Source: Sediminibacterium sp.
Lineage (GTDB): Bacteria > Bacteroidota > Bacteroidia > Chitinophagales > Chitinophagaceae
Direction: 5' to 3'
DNA length: 64,000 nucleotides
NCBI GenBank assembly: GCA_030726065.1
Contig: JANREK010000038.1
Span: 1-64,000 of the forward strand
Shown: positions 1-8,308 of the stretch, one piece after another
Layout of the letters: each line of letters begins with the position of its first letter
Position numbering within the stretch: the first letter of the stretch is position 1
Made by a program: the position numbers and the translations under genes
Notes under the pieces: model-generated
What the model was told of the DNA's origin: nothing
Seen by the model: the letters and a program-made list of their open reading frames with translations, nothing else
Database searches by the model: none

Positions 1-929
1 CCCACCACTTCATGACCATGAAAAGTCCACCCAAAGCCTTTCTCAAATTTTTTTGTTCTTGGTTTTGCGATATCATGCAATACAGCTGCCCATCTTAACC
101 AGATGTCATTTGAATTGGCCGCTACATTATCTAACACTTGTAGGGTATGAGAAAAATTATCTTTATGCCCAATCCCATCCAATGTTTCGGCGCCTTCCAA
201 TTGCAAAAATTGCGGAAAAATAAATTGCAATAATCCTGCTTCTTTTAATAAGTACCAACCCTTGGATGGCACTGGTGTGTTCATAATTTTTTGTAGCTCA
301 TCCGTAATTCTTTCTTGCGAAACTATCGTGATACGATCTGCCATTTTTTTAATTGCTGCAAATGTTTCCTCCGTGATCGTAAAATTTAATTGCGTAGCAA
401 ATCGAATCGCACGCATCATACGAAGCGGATCATCATCAAAAGTTTGTTCTGGTGCTAAAGGCGTTTTAATAATTTTTTGTGCGATATGTAACATACCCTC
501 AAATGGATCCACTAAGTTGCCAAAATTCGCATCACTGATATCAATAGCCAAAGCATTGATTGTAAAATCTCTTCTATTTTGATCATCTTCAATAGTGCCC
601 ACAGTCACACTTGGCTTGCGACTATCCCTGGAATAACTTTCCTTACGTGCACCTACAAATTCAACTTCCACCTCCGGAAATTTAATTTGTGCGGTACCAA
701 ATGTTTTAAAAAGTGCCACTGGAGGCTTTGGATTAAATTGTTTGGCAACTTCATTCGCCAATTGCATGCCATCACCCAAACAAACAATATCAATATCCTT
801 GGTGGGGCGATCTAAAATTTTATCACGCACAAATCCACCCACCGCAAATGCTTGCGTATTTAGGGTTGCTGCAGCTTTTGCAACCACCTTAAAAAGGGCT
901 ATTTCTTTATCAGTAAAATGGATGGCCAT
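1..929 (-). CDS. cca: CCA tRNA nucleotidyltransferase, partial (3' end beyond window)
   Basis: The minus strand reads MAIHFTDKEIALFKVVAKAA and continues open to the window edge, so it is missing from the ORF track. The nucleotidyltransferase head carries AVGGFVRDKIL and the metal-binding DIDIV pair, then RRDFTINALAIDI and DPLRMMRAIRFA, all typical of the class II CCA-adding/poly(A) polymerase family. Further on an HD-type domain is visible: HTLQVLDN, VLHDIAKP and FHGHE. The enzyme adds or repairs the 3' CCA of tRNAs. The start at 929 lies 13 bases after the stop of the upstream GT9 gene, so it is probably the last or a middle gene of the tsaC-GT9-cca operon. The C-terminus is not in the window. 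The fused HD domain is seen in many bacterial CCA enzymes. Confidence 0.93.
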   Translation of the reverse strand, partial: MAIHFTDKEIALFKVVAKAAATLNTQAFAVGGFVRDKILDRPTKDIDIVCLGDGMQLANEVAKQFNPKPPVALFKTFGTAQIKFPEVEVEFVGARKESYSRDSRKPSVTVGTIEDDQNRRDFTINALAIDISDANFGNLVDPFEGMLHIAQKIIKTPLAPEQTFDDDPLRMMRAIRFATQLNFTITEETFAAIKKMADRITIVSQERITDELQKIMNTPVPSKGWYLLKEAGLLQFIFPQFLQLEGAETLDGIGHKDNFSHTLQVLDNVAANSNDIWLRWAAVLHDIAKPRTKKFEKGFGWTFHGHEVV

Positions 930-942
930 CGATGCAAAAGTA

Positions 943-1947
943 CTAATGTTGTTCCATTTGTAACAAAGGAGCTATTAATTGGTCCATTTTTATTGTTTTG
1001 GCGCAATCAAAGTGTTTTAAGGGACATTGCTTTTTACCATGAATACCACAAGGACGGCAAGCAAGTGCCTCATTGGTTTGCACAATGAATGAATTGTGCG
1101 ACAAAGGTCCAAACCCAAAATTGGGTAAAGTAGAACAATAAACTGCTACTGCAGGTGCGTTCACCGCAGATGCAAAATGCATGGGTGCTGAATCGTTCAC
1201 ATAATTGAGTACCGCTTTTTTTTGCAAAGCTGCTGAAGCTAAAAAACTTAATCGTCCTGCTAAATTCACTACCGACTTGCGATTTATTTTTTGTAAAATT
1301 TGGTCACACAACAATTTATCACCTGGCCCACCGATTAAATAAATTGGGCCCTTAAACGGGAGTTCATTAATCAAGTCCACCCATTTTTCTATTGAAAATT
1401 GTTTTGTAAACCAAACCGATGCTGGCGCGATACATAAATAAGGAGCTTGTTGGTAATTTATCACCGCTAATTCATCCGAAGCGGTAGGATATAATTTAGG
1501 CATCGCCACTTTCGTCACGAACAAGGAAATTAATAACTGATGATTCCGATCAATTTCATGTTGCCCCTTTTCCGAAAACTGATGCACCACCGCATGTGTA
1601 AATAAAAAAGAAAATGGATTTTTATCAAAGCCTATTTTAATTTTTGCTTTTGAAAATGCTGTCCATGCCCCAGTGGCTGCGAATCTTTGCGCATTCAACA
1701 CCACATCGTATTGACTGGATCTAATTGTAAAAAGAAGCCCCACCCAATTTTGGTATTTGTTATTTTTCTTATCCCAAACAAGCACTTGATTTAAAAAGGG
1801 GTGGGATTCAAACAAGGATTCATTGCCTTTTCTAACCAAAATGTCAATCCTTACTTCCGGTAATTGTAGATGCAAGTTTTCTATCAACGATGTTGCTAAT
1901 ACAACATCACCAATAAAAGCAGTTTGAATCACCAATATTTTTTTCAT
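943..1947 (-). CDS. Glycosyltransferase family 9 protein (LPS heptosyltransferase-like)
   Basis: The protein has 334 residues, the usual length for ADP-heptose:LPS heptosyltransferases. The N-terminus MKKILVIQTAFIGDVVLATS matches the GT9 opening strand and glycine-rich loop. Near residue 250 the signature NDSAPMHFASAVNAPAVAVY is present; in this family it forms the sugar-nucleotide pocket. Four cysteines lie near the C-terminus (CRPCGIHGKKQCPLKHFDC), as in many Bacteroidota members. It should act at the inner face of the inner membrane, adding a heptose-type sugar to the LPS core; the exact donor and acceptor cannot be read from sequence. It is 39 bases downstream of tsaC and 13 bases upstream of cca on the same strand. 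Confidence 0.88.
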   Translation of the reverse strand: MKKILVIQTAFIGDVVLATSLIENLHLQLPEVRIDILVRKGNESLFESHPFLNQVLVWDKKNNKYQNWVGLLFTIRSSQYDVVLNAQRFAATGAWTAFSKAKIKIGFDKNPFSFLFTHAVVHQFSEKGQHEIDRNHQLLISLFVTKVAMPKLYPTASDELAVINYQQAPYLCIAPASVWFTKQFSIEKWVDLINELPFKGPIYLIGGPGDKLLCDQILQKINRKSVVNLAGRLSFLASAALQKKAVLNYVNDSAPMHFASAVNAPAVAVYCSTLPNFGFGPLSHNSFIVQTNEALACRPCGIHGKKQCPLKHFDCAKTIKMDQLIAPLLQMEQH

Positions 1948-1986
1948 GAAGTGAATTTAATTAAATAATCATATTCTAGCATACCA

Positions 1987-2559
1987 CTATGCACGAATAA
2001 TAACAAGATTACCTTCGATATCCCATTTTACAATCGCAGAGGGTTGTTTAATTTCATTGTCATCCTGCTTGTATTTCACTACATAATCAACCCCTTCAAT
2101 AATTTCTAATGAAATGTCATTAAAACACATGGGTGTTGGATAACCGGATATATTAGCGGAAGTACTTACAATGGGTTTTCCAAATTGTTTAATTAAAGTT
2201 TTACAAAAAGGATCCTTGCAAATACGAATCGCCACAGAACCATCCTCCCCTATTAAATTGGGTGCTAAATTTTTCGCCCTAGGATAAATCACGGTCGTTG
2301 GTTTGTGAATGCCTTTTATATAATCAAAAATTTGAAATGAATGATCTTCCACATAATTCAAAAGTTCCGCTTCATCTTCCAATAAAACAATCATTGCTTT
2401 ACTTTCAATCCGATTTTTTAAGGTAAAAATTTTACTAATTGCTGCTTCATTTGTGGCATCGCAACCAATCCCCCAAACCGTATCCGTTGGATATAATAGT
2501 ATGCCCCCATTTTCAAGGATGGACAAGCAAGCTTTAATATCAGCATGGTTTTGAAACAT
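1987..2559 (-). CDS. tsaC: L-threonylcarbamoyladenylate synthase (YrdC/Sua5 family)
   Basis: A 190-residue YrdC-domain protein. It makes threonylcarbamoyl-AMP from threonine, bicarbonate and ATP for the t6A37 modification of ANN-decoding tRNAs in the cytoplasm. Visible signatures are GGILLYPTDTVWGIGCDA near the N-terminus, KNRIESKAMIVLL, and the late STSANISGYPTP motif that lines the nucleotide pocket. The length fits the short TsaC form, without the extra Sua5 C-terminal domain. The ATG at 2559 is preceded by TAAATTG and exactly four bases, a likely promoter giving a leaderless transcript. It heads the tsaC-GT9-cca minus-strand operon. Confidence 0.93.
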   Translation of the reverse strand: MFQNHADIKACLSILENGGILLYPTDTVWGIGCDATNEAAISKIFTLKNRIESKAMIVLLEDEAELLNYVEDHSFQIFDYIKGIHKPTTVIYPRAKNLAPNLIGEDGSVAIRICKDPFCKTLIKQFGKPIVSTSANISGYPTPMCFNDISLEIIEGVDYVVKYKQDDNEIKQPSAIVKWDIEGNLVIIRA

Positions 2560-2563
2560 GCTG

Positions 2564-2570
2564 CAATTTA
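2564..2570 (-). promoter_or_regulatory. Putative -7 element of tsaC, four bases before ATG
   Basis: TAAATTG on the minus strand is followed by CAGC and then the tsaC ATG. It is one T short of the Bacteroidota -7 consensus TAnnTTTG, but the same heptamer and spacing recur before thyA. If used, transcription would start at or next to the start codon. Confidence 0.45.
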
Positions 2571-2640
2571 GACAATCTCAATAATAAATAGTTATTCTTT
2601 AATGTGTAAAACAAACTTATTAAAATAGATGACTAGCATG

Positions 2641-2648
2641 TATTTTTG
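2641..2648 (+). promoter_or_regulatory. -7 promoter element of dapD
   Basis: TATTTTTG matches the Bacteroidota -7 consensus TAnnTTTG exactly and sits 16 bases before the dapD ATG at 2665. It argues against the TTG start at 2656 in the ORF track, which would lie in or beside the transcription start. No clear -33 element was found. Confidence 0.55.
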
Positions 2649-2664
2649 TTAAAATTTGAAAATC

Positions 2665-3477
2665 ATGGAAATCAAAGACACCATTAATGAAGTTTGGAAT
2701 GATCGTAGTTTATTAAAACAAGAAGCATATAGTAATGCAATAAAATTAGTGATTGAAGAAGTGGATAAGGGCCGCTTAAGAGTAGCAGAGCCGCAAGGTG
2801 ATACATGGGTGGTGAATGAATGGGTAAAACAAGCAATTCTCATTTATTTCGCGATACAACCCATGCAAACTTGGGAAATTGCCCCATTCGAGTTTCATGA
2901 TAAAATGTTACTTAAATCAAATTATGCAGCATTAGGTGTTAGAGCTGTGCCACATGCAGTAGCAAGATATGGTGCCTATTTGGCTAAAAATGTTGTTTTA
3001 ATGCCTAGCTATGTGAATATTGGCGCCTTTGTAGATGAAGGAACCATGGTAGATACTTGGGCAACTGTTGGAAGTTGTGCGCAAATTGGTAAAGGCGTGC
3101 ATTTAAGTGGTGGTGTAGGTATTGGAGGGGTATTAGAGCCTTTGCAAGCAAGTCCTGTTATTATTGAAGATGGCTGTTTTATAGGTAGTAGATGTATCGT
3201 AGTTGAAGGCGTTCATTTAGAAAAAGAAGTAGTGTTGGGTGCGAATGTAGTATTAACCCAAAGCACTAAAATTATTGATGTTAGTGGGGCAAACCCCATT
3301 GAATATAAGGGTCGTGTTCCAGCAAGGAGCGTGGTCATTCCAGGATCCTATCGCAAAACATTCCCAGCAGGTGATTACCAAGTAAGCTGTGCCTTAATCA
3401 TTGGTCAAAGAAAGCCAAGTACGGATTTAAAAACAAGCTTGAATGACGCACTGCGTGATTTTAATGTAGCAGTTTAG
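2665..3477 (+). CDS. dapD: 2,3,4,5-tetrahydropyridine-2,6-dicarboxylate N-succinyltransferase
   Basis: About 270 residues. DapD uses succinyl-CoA to succinylate tetrahydrodipicolinate in the succinylase branch of diaminopimelate/lysine synthesis, feeding peptidoglycan. The N-terminal helical part carries GRLRVAEP. The middle is a left-handed beta-helix of hexapeptide repeats: VLMPSYVNIGAFVDEGTMVDTWATVGSCAQIGKGVHLSGG. The acyl-CoA-binding end follows. I chose the ATG at 2665 (MEIKDTINEVW) over the TTG at 2656 because it gives the family-typical N-terminus and sits at a sensible distance from a TAnnTTTG element. The gene stands alone and no clear terminator follows it. Confidence 0.95.
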   Translation: MEIKDTINEVWNDRSLLKQEAYSNAIKLVIEEVDKGRLRVAEPQGDTWVVNEWVKQAILIYFAIQPMQTWEIAPFEFHDKMLLKSNYAALGVRAVPHAVARYGAYLAKNVVLMPSYVNIGAFVDEGTMVDTWATVGSCAQIGKGVHLSGGVGIGGVLEPLQASPVIIEDGCFIGSRCIVVEGVHLEKEVVLGANVVLTQSTKIIDVSGANPIEYKGRVPARSVVIPGSYRKTFPAGDYQVSCALIIGQRKPSTDLKTSLNDALRDFNVAV

Positions 3478-3788
3478 GGGAGGCGGTTTTTTAAAAAAAA
3501 TTGGGGGCGACCAGAACGAATCCCGACCACCCCGATTATACTTCCCCCAAAGGATAAAAAACTTAAATATACAATATTTTATTAATATATAAATTAAGCT
3601 GATTAATTATAATTCAAATATGAATGATATAATTAAAAAATTGCTACTATTTATATAACTTAATGATGAAATTTTTATTATATTACTATATAATTATTCA
3701 TCAACATTATACAAATTAATAAAATATATAATTTATTAATTTTGATTAGAAATTAACTTATATAAGCATTTTTTATTATTTTCATCAG
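3478..3788. other. Intergenic gap with strongly AT-rich tract
   Basis: About 310 bases without a credible gene. The first 70 bases are GC-richer and can pair TTGGGGG with CCCCCAA across a 36-base loop, too weak to call a terminator. From about 3546 to 3788 the sequence is almost only A and T, with many overlapping ATTAAT/TATATAA-type words, and it leads directly into the membrane-anchored regulator candidate. It may hold that gene's promoter, but no single TAnnTTTG element stands out. Confidence 0.5.
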
Positions 3789-5243
3789 ATGAAATTTGCG
3801 ATGTTACTCCACCTTTTCTTACTCGTCTTTAGTGGGAATCTAGCCTTTGGTCAAAAGCTGACAACTAAAAGCAGTATAAATGAAACTGAAAGCGCGTTGT
3901 TAGACATCCTTTCTAAGGATACCGTTAACCCCCTTCAAATTAAATTAGATGGGGAGGTTTTCAAATTTGGTATCAACCCTTTCACAAATTCTACCATTTC
4001 ATTATTAAAAAACAAAAAGGAAATTTATATCCAACCCCTTGGCACAGGCAAGTTATATCAGGTTAAAAAGGAAGAAAAAGGGAAATATCACTTGGAAAGA
4101 ATCGATTCTACCTATTTTAATGGCGCCAACTTTAACGCGATCAATTTTTTTATGAACGATACCTTATTCCAATTTGGCGGTGACGGCTATTGGCATATTA
4201 GAGGCTATCTTACTTATTTTAGTTATAAAACACACGAATGGGAGTTATATAATGCCAACAGGTTAGTCATTGCTTTTGAAGATGTAAACAATAACCTTGT
4301 CTACAATATAAATCAAAATAAAAGGAACCTTTATCTCTCAAATTCCTTTTCGCAAGTTGATTTTCCCGCCTCTTTAAATGTGGAGAGCATTGATAGTGTT
4401 TACCAATATAATACACAAAGTCGTATATGGACAACGCTTGGTAAAACTAACCCGCTATTAAAAGAAATCATTGAAACTAAAGGTGCACTTCATTATCAAA
4501 TGAACGAATATAGTATTATTCAAAATAAATTGGAATTGATTTGGGCTAACTTTGAAAATAATACTTTTGGGAAATTCAAGGAACGGGCTAATAGTGAATT
4601 TAAAGAAAACTGGCTTAGTATTTATTTAAACAATACCAAATACAATAGCTTACAGTTCTTTTTAGGTAACACATTTTATCTTATAAAAATTAATGAAGAA
4701 AATAAATTAACCTATTCCTCCTTTATAATTTCAAAGGAGTCTTTTAATTTAAGTAATCAGCAGCCCATCTATATTCCTACAAATAAATTTGTACAATTAA
4801 TTTCACATCATATTATTGACATCACCTTATATATTATTTTAGGATCAATAAGCATTACCATTGTTATATTTTGGTTAAAAAGAAGAAGTACAAAAAAAGA
4901 ATTGAATAAAGAAGTATCTCATATTTTAAACAACCATTTTTTCGAATCTTTAACGGTAATTGAGAAAGAATTAATTGAAGCATTATACGAATATCAATTG
5001 AAAGGAGGATTTGTTTCAACCAAACTAATAAATAAAATTATTGGGGTTCAAAACAAGGATGTGATGACCCAAAATAAAAATAGAAGTGACTACTTCTTAA
5101 AAATAAATCAAAAATTCAAATTTGCCACCCATAAAGAATTGTCTTTAATCATCAAAACAAGGGATGGCTTAGACAAACGGCAATTTAATTATGGTTTACA
5201 GGAGGCTTATATTAGCGAATTGACTTTTTTGAAAAAGAAATAA
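3789..5243 (+). CDS. Uncharacterised membrane-anchored protein with cytoplasmic winged-helix-like tail
   Basis: 484 residues of unknown function. It opens with a signal peptide (MKFAMLLHLFLLVFSGNLAFGQ), followed by about 315 extracytoplasmic residues. These contain aromatic, strand-like segments such as FQFGGDGYWHIRGYLTYF and EWELYNANR, reminiscent of Kelch/beta-propeller blades. A single membrane helix lies near residues 345-360 (IIDITLYIILGSISITIVIFWL), followed by KRRSTKK, so the tail is cytoplasmic. The tail of about 120 residues (LTVIEKELIEALYEYQLKGG, RSDYFLKINQKF, DKRQFNYGL) resembles a C-terminal domain I recognise from other uncharacterised Bacteroidota membrane proteins and may be a winged-helix fold. 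Sensing and DNA binding are inference. Its only close neighbour is a convergent gene, so there is no operon clue. Confidence 0.6.
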   Translation: MKFAMLLHLFLLVFSGNLAFGQKLTTKSSINETESALLDILSKDTVNPLQIKLDGEVFKFGINPFTNSTISLLKNKKEIYIQPLGTGKLYQVKKEEKGKYHLERIDSTYFNGANFNAINFFMNDTLFQFGGDGYWHIRGYLTYFSYKTHEWELYNANRLVIAFEDVNNNLVYNINQNKRNLYLSNSFSQVDFPASLNVESIDSVYQYNTQSRIWTTLGKTNPLLKEIIETKGALHYQMNEYSIIQNKLELIWANFENNTFGKFKERANSEFKENWLSIYLNNTKYNSLQFFLGNTFYLIKINEENKLTYSSFIISKESFNLSNQQPIYIPTNKFVQLISHHIIDITLYIILGSISITIVIFWLKRRSTKKELNKEVSHILNNHFFESLTVIEKELIEALYEYQLKGGFVSTKLINKIIGVQNKDVMTQNKNRSDYFLKINQKFKFATHKELSLIIKTRDGLDKRQFNYGLQEAYISELTFLKKK

Positions 5244-5279
5244 GTATTGCTTTAAATATCTTGTCGTATTGAACTATAG

Positions 5280-6263
5280 CTATACCACCAATAAACTGCA
5301 ACCTCGGCGGTCACTGGCATCCACTCTTCCTAATACTTGAAAGCTACCGTCCTCATTGATCTCACCCAAATCCTGCGTAGCTATAAATGAGCAACTGTAT
5401 AAATTGGCTAAGTCAATAATATGTAATACTCCCCTTCCAATACTTTTTAACAATGTTGGATCATCTTCATCACTCACCAATACTTTCATCCAAGGAGGAC
5501 AAATAAAAATCCCATCTCCTTTAGAATAGGCTTGACTTAATAATTCAGTCATTCCGTATTCTGAATGTATTTTTTGCGTGCCTAATTGAGTCGCTAATAA
5601 AGTGTGTAGTTCCATTTTTGTCAGCTCTTGTTTTCGCCCTTTCATACCGCCAGTTTCAACAACGATCGTATTATTTAATTGCTGCGGGAAAACAGCGCTA
5701 AAATCAATCAATGCAAAACTGACACCTATCAACCAAACTTTTTGTTTTTGATTTTCTAATTTTTTTAAAACTTTGTCTAAGGAAGTAAAATCGTCCAAAT
5801 AAAAATCACTATCCGGATGATTCGATTTTTTAATTAGCTCATTCACCATGTATACCAAGGAGGAATGGTTACGTTCTAAGTAGGAAGGCAGCAAACCTAT
5901 TACACAATAGTCTGCGGGTGCTCCGTAAAATAATTGAAAACATTTCAAAAAACTTGCTTCATAAATAGCCGTATTATTTACCCAATGTTTACTGACCACA
6001 TCCTGTGTGGTGCCACTACTTTCAAATAAGGTGGTGGGTTGATCTCCTACAAAAACGTCATAGGTCTTAAAAAAGGAAATGGGTAAAAAAGGAATCTGGT
6101 TAACCTCATTCGTTAAATGTTCCTGATGTTTCATTAATTGAACCCACTTTTGATACACCGGATTGTGCTGCACCTGCCATTGAAATACTTTTTTACAGGT
6201 GGGTAAAAACTCTTCATTGGATAAGCTCCATAAGCTTTCAATATCAATAGGTGGCTGAATCAA
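5280..6263 (-). CDS. LuxE-like acyl-protein synthetase / acyltransferase (ANL superfamily)
   Basis: Roughly 328 residues. The motifs are those of adenylate-forming enzymes: FESSGTTQDV (phosphate-binding loop), EYGMTELLSQ (A5-like), and TQDLGEI with GRVDASDRRG near the C-terminus. The small C-terminal lid domain of full acyl-CoA ligases is missing, as in LuxE. LuxE proteins activate fatty acids and transfer them to a partner protein; no LuxC/LuxD partner is nearby, so the substrate here is unknown. The ORF track starts at 6377, but a perfect TAnnTTTG element at 6284-6291 lies inside that extension. I therefore prefer the TTG at 6263 (IQPPIDIESLWSL follows), although no ATG confirms it. Confidence 0.75.
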   Translation of the reverse strand: MIQPPIDIESLWSLSNEEFLPTCKKVFQWQVQHNPVYQKWVQLMKHQEHLTNEVNQIPFLPISFFKTYDVFVGDQPTTLFESSGTTQDVVSKHWVNNTAIYEASFLKCFQLFYGAPADYCVIGLLPSYLERNHSSLVYMVNELIKKSNHPDSDFYLDDFTSLDKVLKKLENQKQKVWLIGVSFALIDFSAVFPQQLNNTIVVETGGMKGRKQELTKMELHTLLATQLGTQKIHSEYGMTELLSQAYSKGDGIFICPPWMKVLVSDEDDPTLLKSIGRGVLHIIDLANLYSCSFIATQDLGEINEDGSFQVLGRVDASDRRGCSLLVV

Positions 6264-6283
6264 AATGATTAATTTGGTCGAGA

Positions 6284-6291
6284 CAAAAATA
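6284..6291 (-). promoter_or_regulatory. -7 promoter element of the LuxE-like gene
   Basis: TATTTTTG on the minus strand matches TAnnTTTG exactly. It lies within the 5' extension of the ORF-track call and supports a start downstream at about 6263. Confidence 0.45.
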
Positions 6292-6382
6292 GAATAATAA
6301 AGCCATAAAATTGCGCTTGACTGCCTGTGAAAGGATATCGTAATTAGTAGTATATTGCAAGGGTAAATTTTAAACATTTTTT

Positions 6383-7510
6383 ATGGCAAAAGCAACATCA
6401 AAAAAAGGTAATACCCCAGCTAAAAAGGAATTAATCAATGCAACCTCCTATGCCTTCTTAAAGACCTATATCAATAATGCCTCCCCTGTTGGTTTTGAAA
6501 CAAGTGGACAAAAGTTATGGTTGGATTATATTAAACAGTATGTTGACACAACATTTACAGATGCTTATGGCACAGCAGTGGGTGTCATTAATCCGGAAGC
6601 CCCTTTTAAAGTGGTGATAGAAGCCCATGCGGATGAAATAAGCTGGTTTGTCAACTATATCAACGATCAAGGTTTGATCCATTTAAAAAGAAACGGCGGC
6701 GTGGATCACCAAATTGCTCCTTCCATGCGTGTTTGGATTCATGGAAAAAAAGGTCCCGTAAAAGCTGTATTTGGATGGCCAGCTATACATACCAGATTAA
6801 GTAATCCTGAACAAAAGGAACCACAACCAAAAGTGGATAATTTAACACTGGATTGTGGTGCAAGATCTAAAAAAGAAGTTGAAGCGCTAGGCATACATAT
6901 TGGATCGGTGGTGACCTATGAAGAAGGCTTTGATGAGTTAGCAAACAACTTTATCATTGGACGTGCATTTGATAATCGCGTTGGTGGTTTTATGATTGCT
7001 GAAGTTGCACGTATTTTAAAAGAGAATAAAAAGAAACTTCCATTTGGTTTATACATAGTAAATGCTGTGCAAGAAGAAATTGGTTTACGTGGCGCTGAAA
7101 TGATAGCACGTCGTATCAAACCGAATATTGCCATTATTACCGATGTGACACACGATACGCATACACCTATGATTAATAAAGCCATTGAAGGTGATATTCA
7201 ATGTGGCAAAGGACCATCACTTGCTTACGCCCCTGCCATTCACAACAAATTATTAGCGATTGTTGAAAATATAGCCATTGCGAAAAAAATACCCGTGCAG
7301 TTTAGAACATTAAGTAGAAGCACCGGAACTGATACGGATAGCTTTGCATATGCAAATGATGGTTGTCCTTCTGTATTAATATCCTTACCATTAAGATATA
7401 TGCATACGACTGTTGAAATGATTCATAAGAAAGATATCGTGGATACAATTCAATTGATGTATGAAACATTATTAACATTGACCCCGAAGACAAACCTAAG
7501 TTACCTATAA
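6383..7510 (+). CDS. M42 family metallopeptidase (aminopeptidase)
   Basis: 375 residues, the usual M42 length. M42 enzymes are dinuclear metal aminopeptidases that form large self-compartmentalising shells in the cytosol. Expected ligand motifs are present: VVIEAHADEISWFV (first His/Asp), IGRAFDNRVGG (bridging Asp), VNAVQEEIGLRGAEM (catalytic Glu pair), IITDVTHDTH, and a late SLPLRYMHTTVEM segment. The N-terminus has a short lysine-rich extension (MAKATSKKGNTPAKK). The stop overlaps the ATG of the next gene (TAATG), so it is probably co-translated with the amidotransferase that follows. Substrate preference cannot be inferred. Confidence 0.9.
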   Translation: MAKATSKKGNTPAKKELINATSYAFLKTYINNASPVGFETSGQKLWLDYIKQYVDTTFTDAYGTAVGVINPEAPFKVVIEAHADEISWFVNYINDQGLIHLKRNGGVDHQIAPSMRVWIHGKKGPVKAVFGWPAIHTRLSNPEQKEPQPKVDNLTLDCGARSKKEVEALGIHIGSVVTYEEGFDELANNFIIGRAFDNRVGGFMIAEVARILKENKKKLPFGLYIVNAVQEEIGLRGAEMIARRIKPNIAIITDVTHDTHTPMINKAIEGDIQCGKGPSLAYAPAIHNKLLAIVENIAIAKKIPVQFRTLSRSTGTDTDSFAYANDGCPSVLISLPLRYMHTTVEMIHKKDIVDTIQLMYETLLTLTPKTNLSYL

Positions 7511-8295
7511 TGGCCAGCACCTCCATTAAAATTGCTATCATCGATATGTATGATGATACCAGTAATTTGGGGATGACTTGTATTATAGATATTTTAAACA
7601 ATTGGAGTAAACATAGGAGTATTCAAATGGAATACCAAATATTTTCACTCCGAGATAAAGGTGAAATTCCCGATCACAGTTTTGATATTTACCTATCCTC
7701 AGGTGGGCCTGGCTCCCCAATCGATTCCGCTGGAAGCACCTGGGACAATTTATATGTAAATTGGTTACAACACATGCTTTTAATTAAAAAGCCGGTACTA
7801 CTTATTTGTCATAGTTTTCAAATTGCTTGTCGTCATTTTAATTTTGGAAATGTCTGTTTACGAAAATCAACACAAATTGGCGTGTTGCCTGTACATCCAT
7901 TAGTGGACGATCCTATTTTTGCAAATTTGAATGACCCACTCTATACTTTAGAAAGTAGACTTTATCAAATCATTGAACCCAATGATGAAAATATAAATGC
8001 CTTAGGCGCAAAAATTATTGCGCTTGAAAAACACCGTCCATATGTCCCTTTGGAAAGGGCAATTATGGCAATAAAATTTAGTGATAAAATGTATGGTGTG
8101 CAATTTCATCCGGAAGGAGAACAAAATGTTTTGCTTGGTTTTTTTAATGAAGAAAAAATGAAAAGAAATATTATTGATAAATTTGGAGAACAAAAATGGG
8201 AGGTAATCATTAACAATTTGAACGATATTAAAAAATTACCAAAAACACATGCTCATTTTATTCCAAACTTTCTGAACCTCGCTGTTGGAAATTAA
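7510..8295 (+). CDS. Class I glutamine amidotransferase-like protein of unknown product
   Basis: 261 residues. The GATase-1 triad is readable: the nucleophile elbow LLICHSFQIACRHF (Cys100; compare ICYGMQ in GMP synthase, with Ser replacing the usual Gly), and GVQFHPEGE giving His200 and Glu202. The segment YLSSGGPGSPIDS resembles the GGPGS loop of GuaA-type glutaminases. The domain should release ammonia from glutamine for a partner synthetase. It starts inside the stop codon of the M42 gene and is followed 13 bases later by an ATP-grasp-like gene, the obvious acceptor partner. It is longer than a bare GATase and has its own C-terminal tail (IPNFLNLAVGN). I recognise the pair as conserved in other Bacteroidota but know of no characterised product. 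Confidence 0.82.
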   Translation: MASTSIKIAIIDMYDDTSNLGMTCIIDILNNWSKHRSIQMEYQIFSLRDKGEIPDHSFDIYLSSGGPGSPIDSAGSTWDNLYVNWLQHMLLIKKPVLLICHSFQIACRHFNFGNVCLRKSTQIGVLPVHPLVDDPIFANLNDPLYTLESRLYQIIEPNDENINALGAKIIALEKHRPYVPLERAIMAIKFSDKMYGVQFHPEGEQNVLLGFFNEEKMKRNIIDKFGEQKWEVIINNLNDIKKLPKTHAHFIPNFLNLAVGN

Positions 8296-8308
8296 TAAAA
8301 CTCAAAGC

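Noticed and set aside
262-963. Plus-strand ORFs 262-582, 579-815 and 742-963
   Set aside because: They are antisense shadows of the cca gene, whose minus-strand reading shows full family motifs.
3497-3553. TTGGGGG/CCCCCAA pairing after dapD
   Set aside because: Seven base pairs across a 36-base loop with no T-run is too weak for a terminator call.
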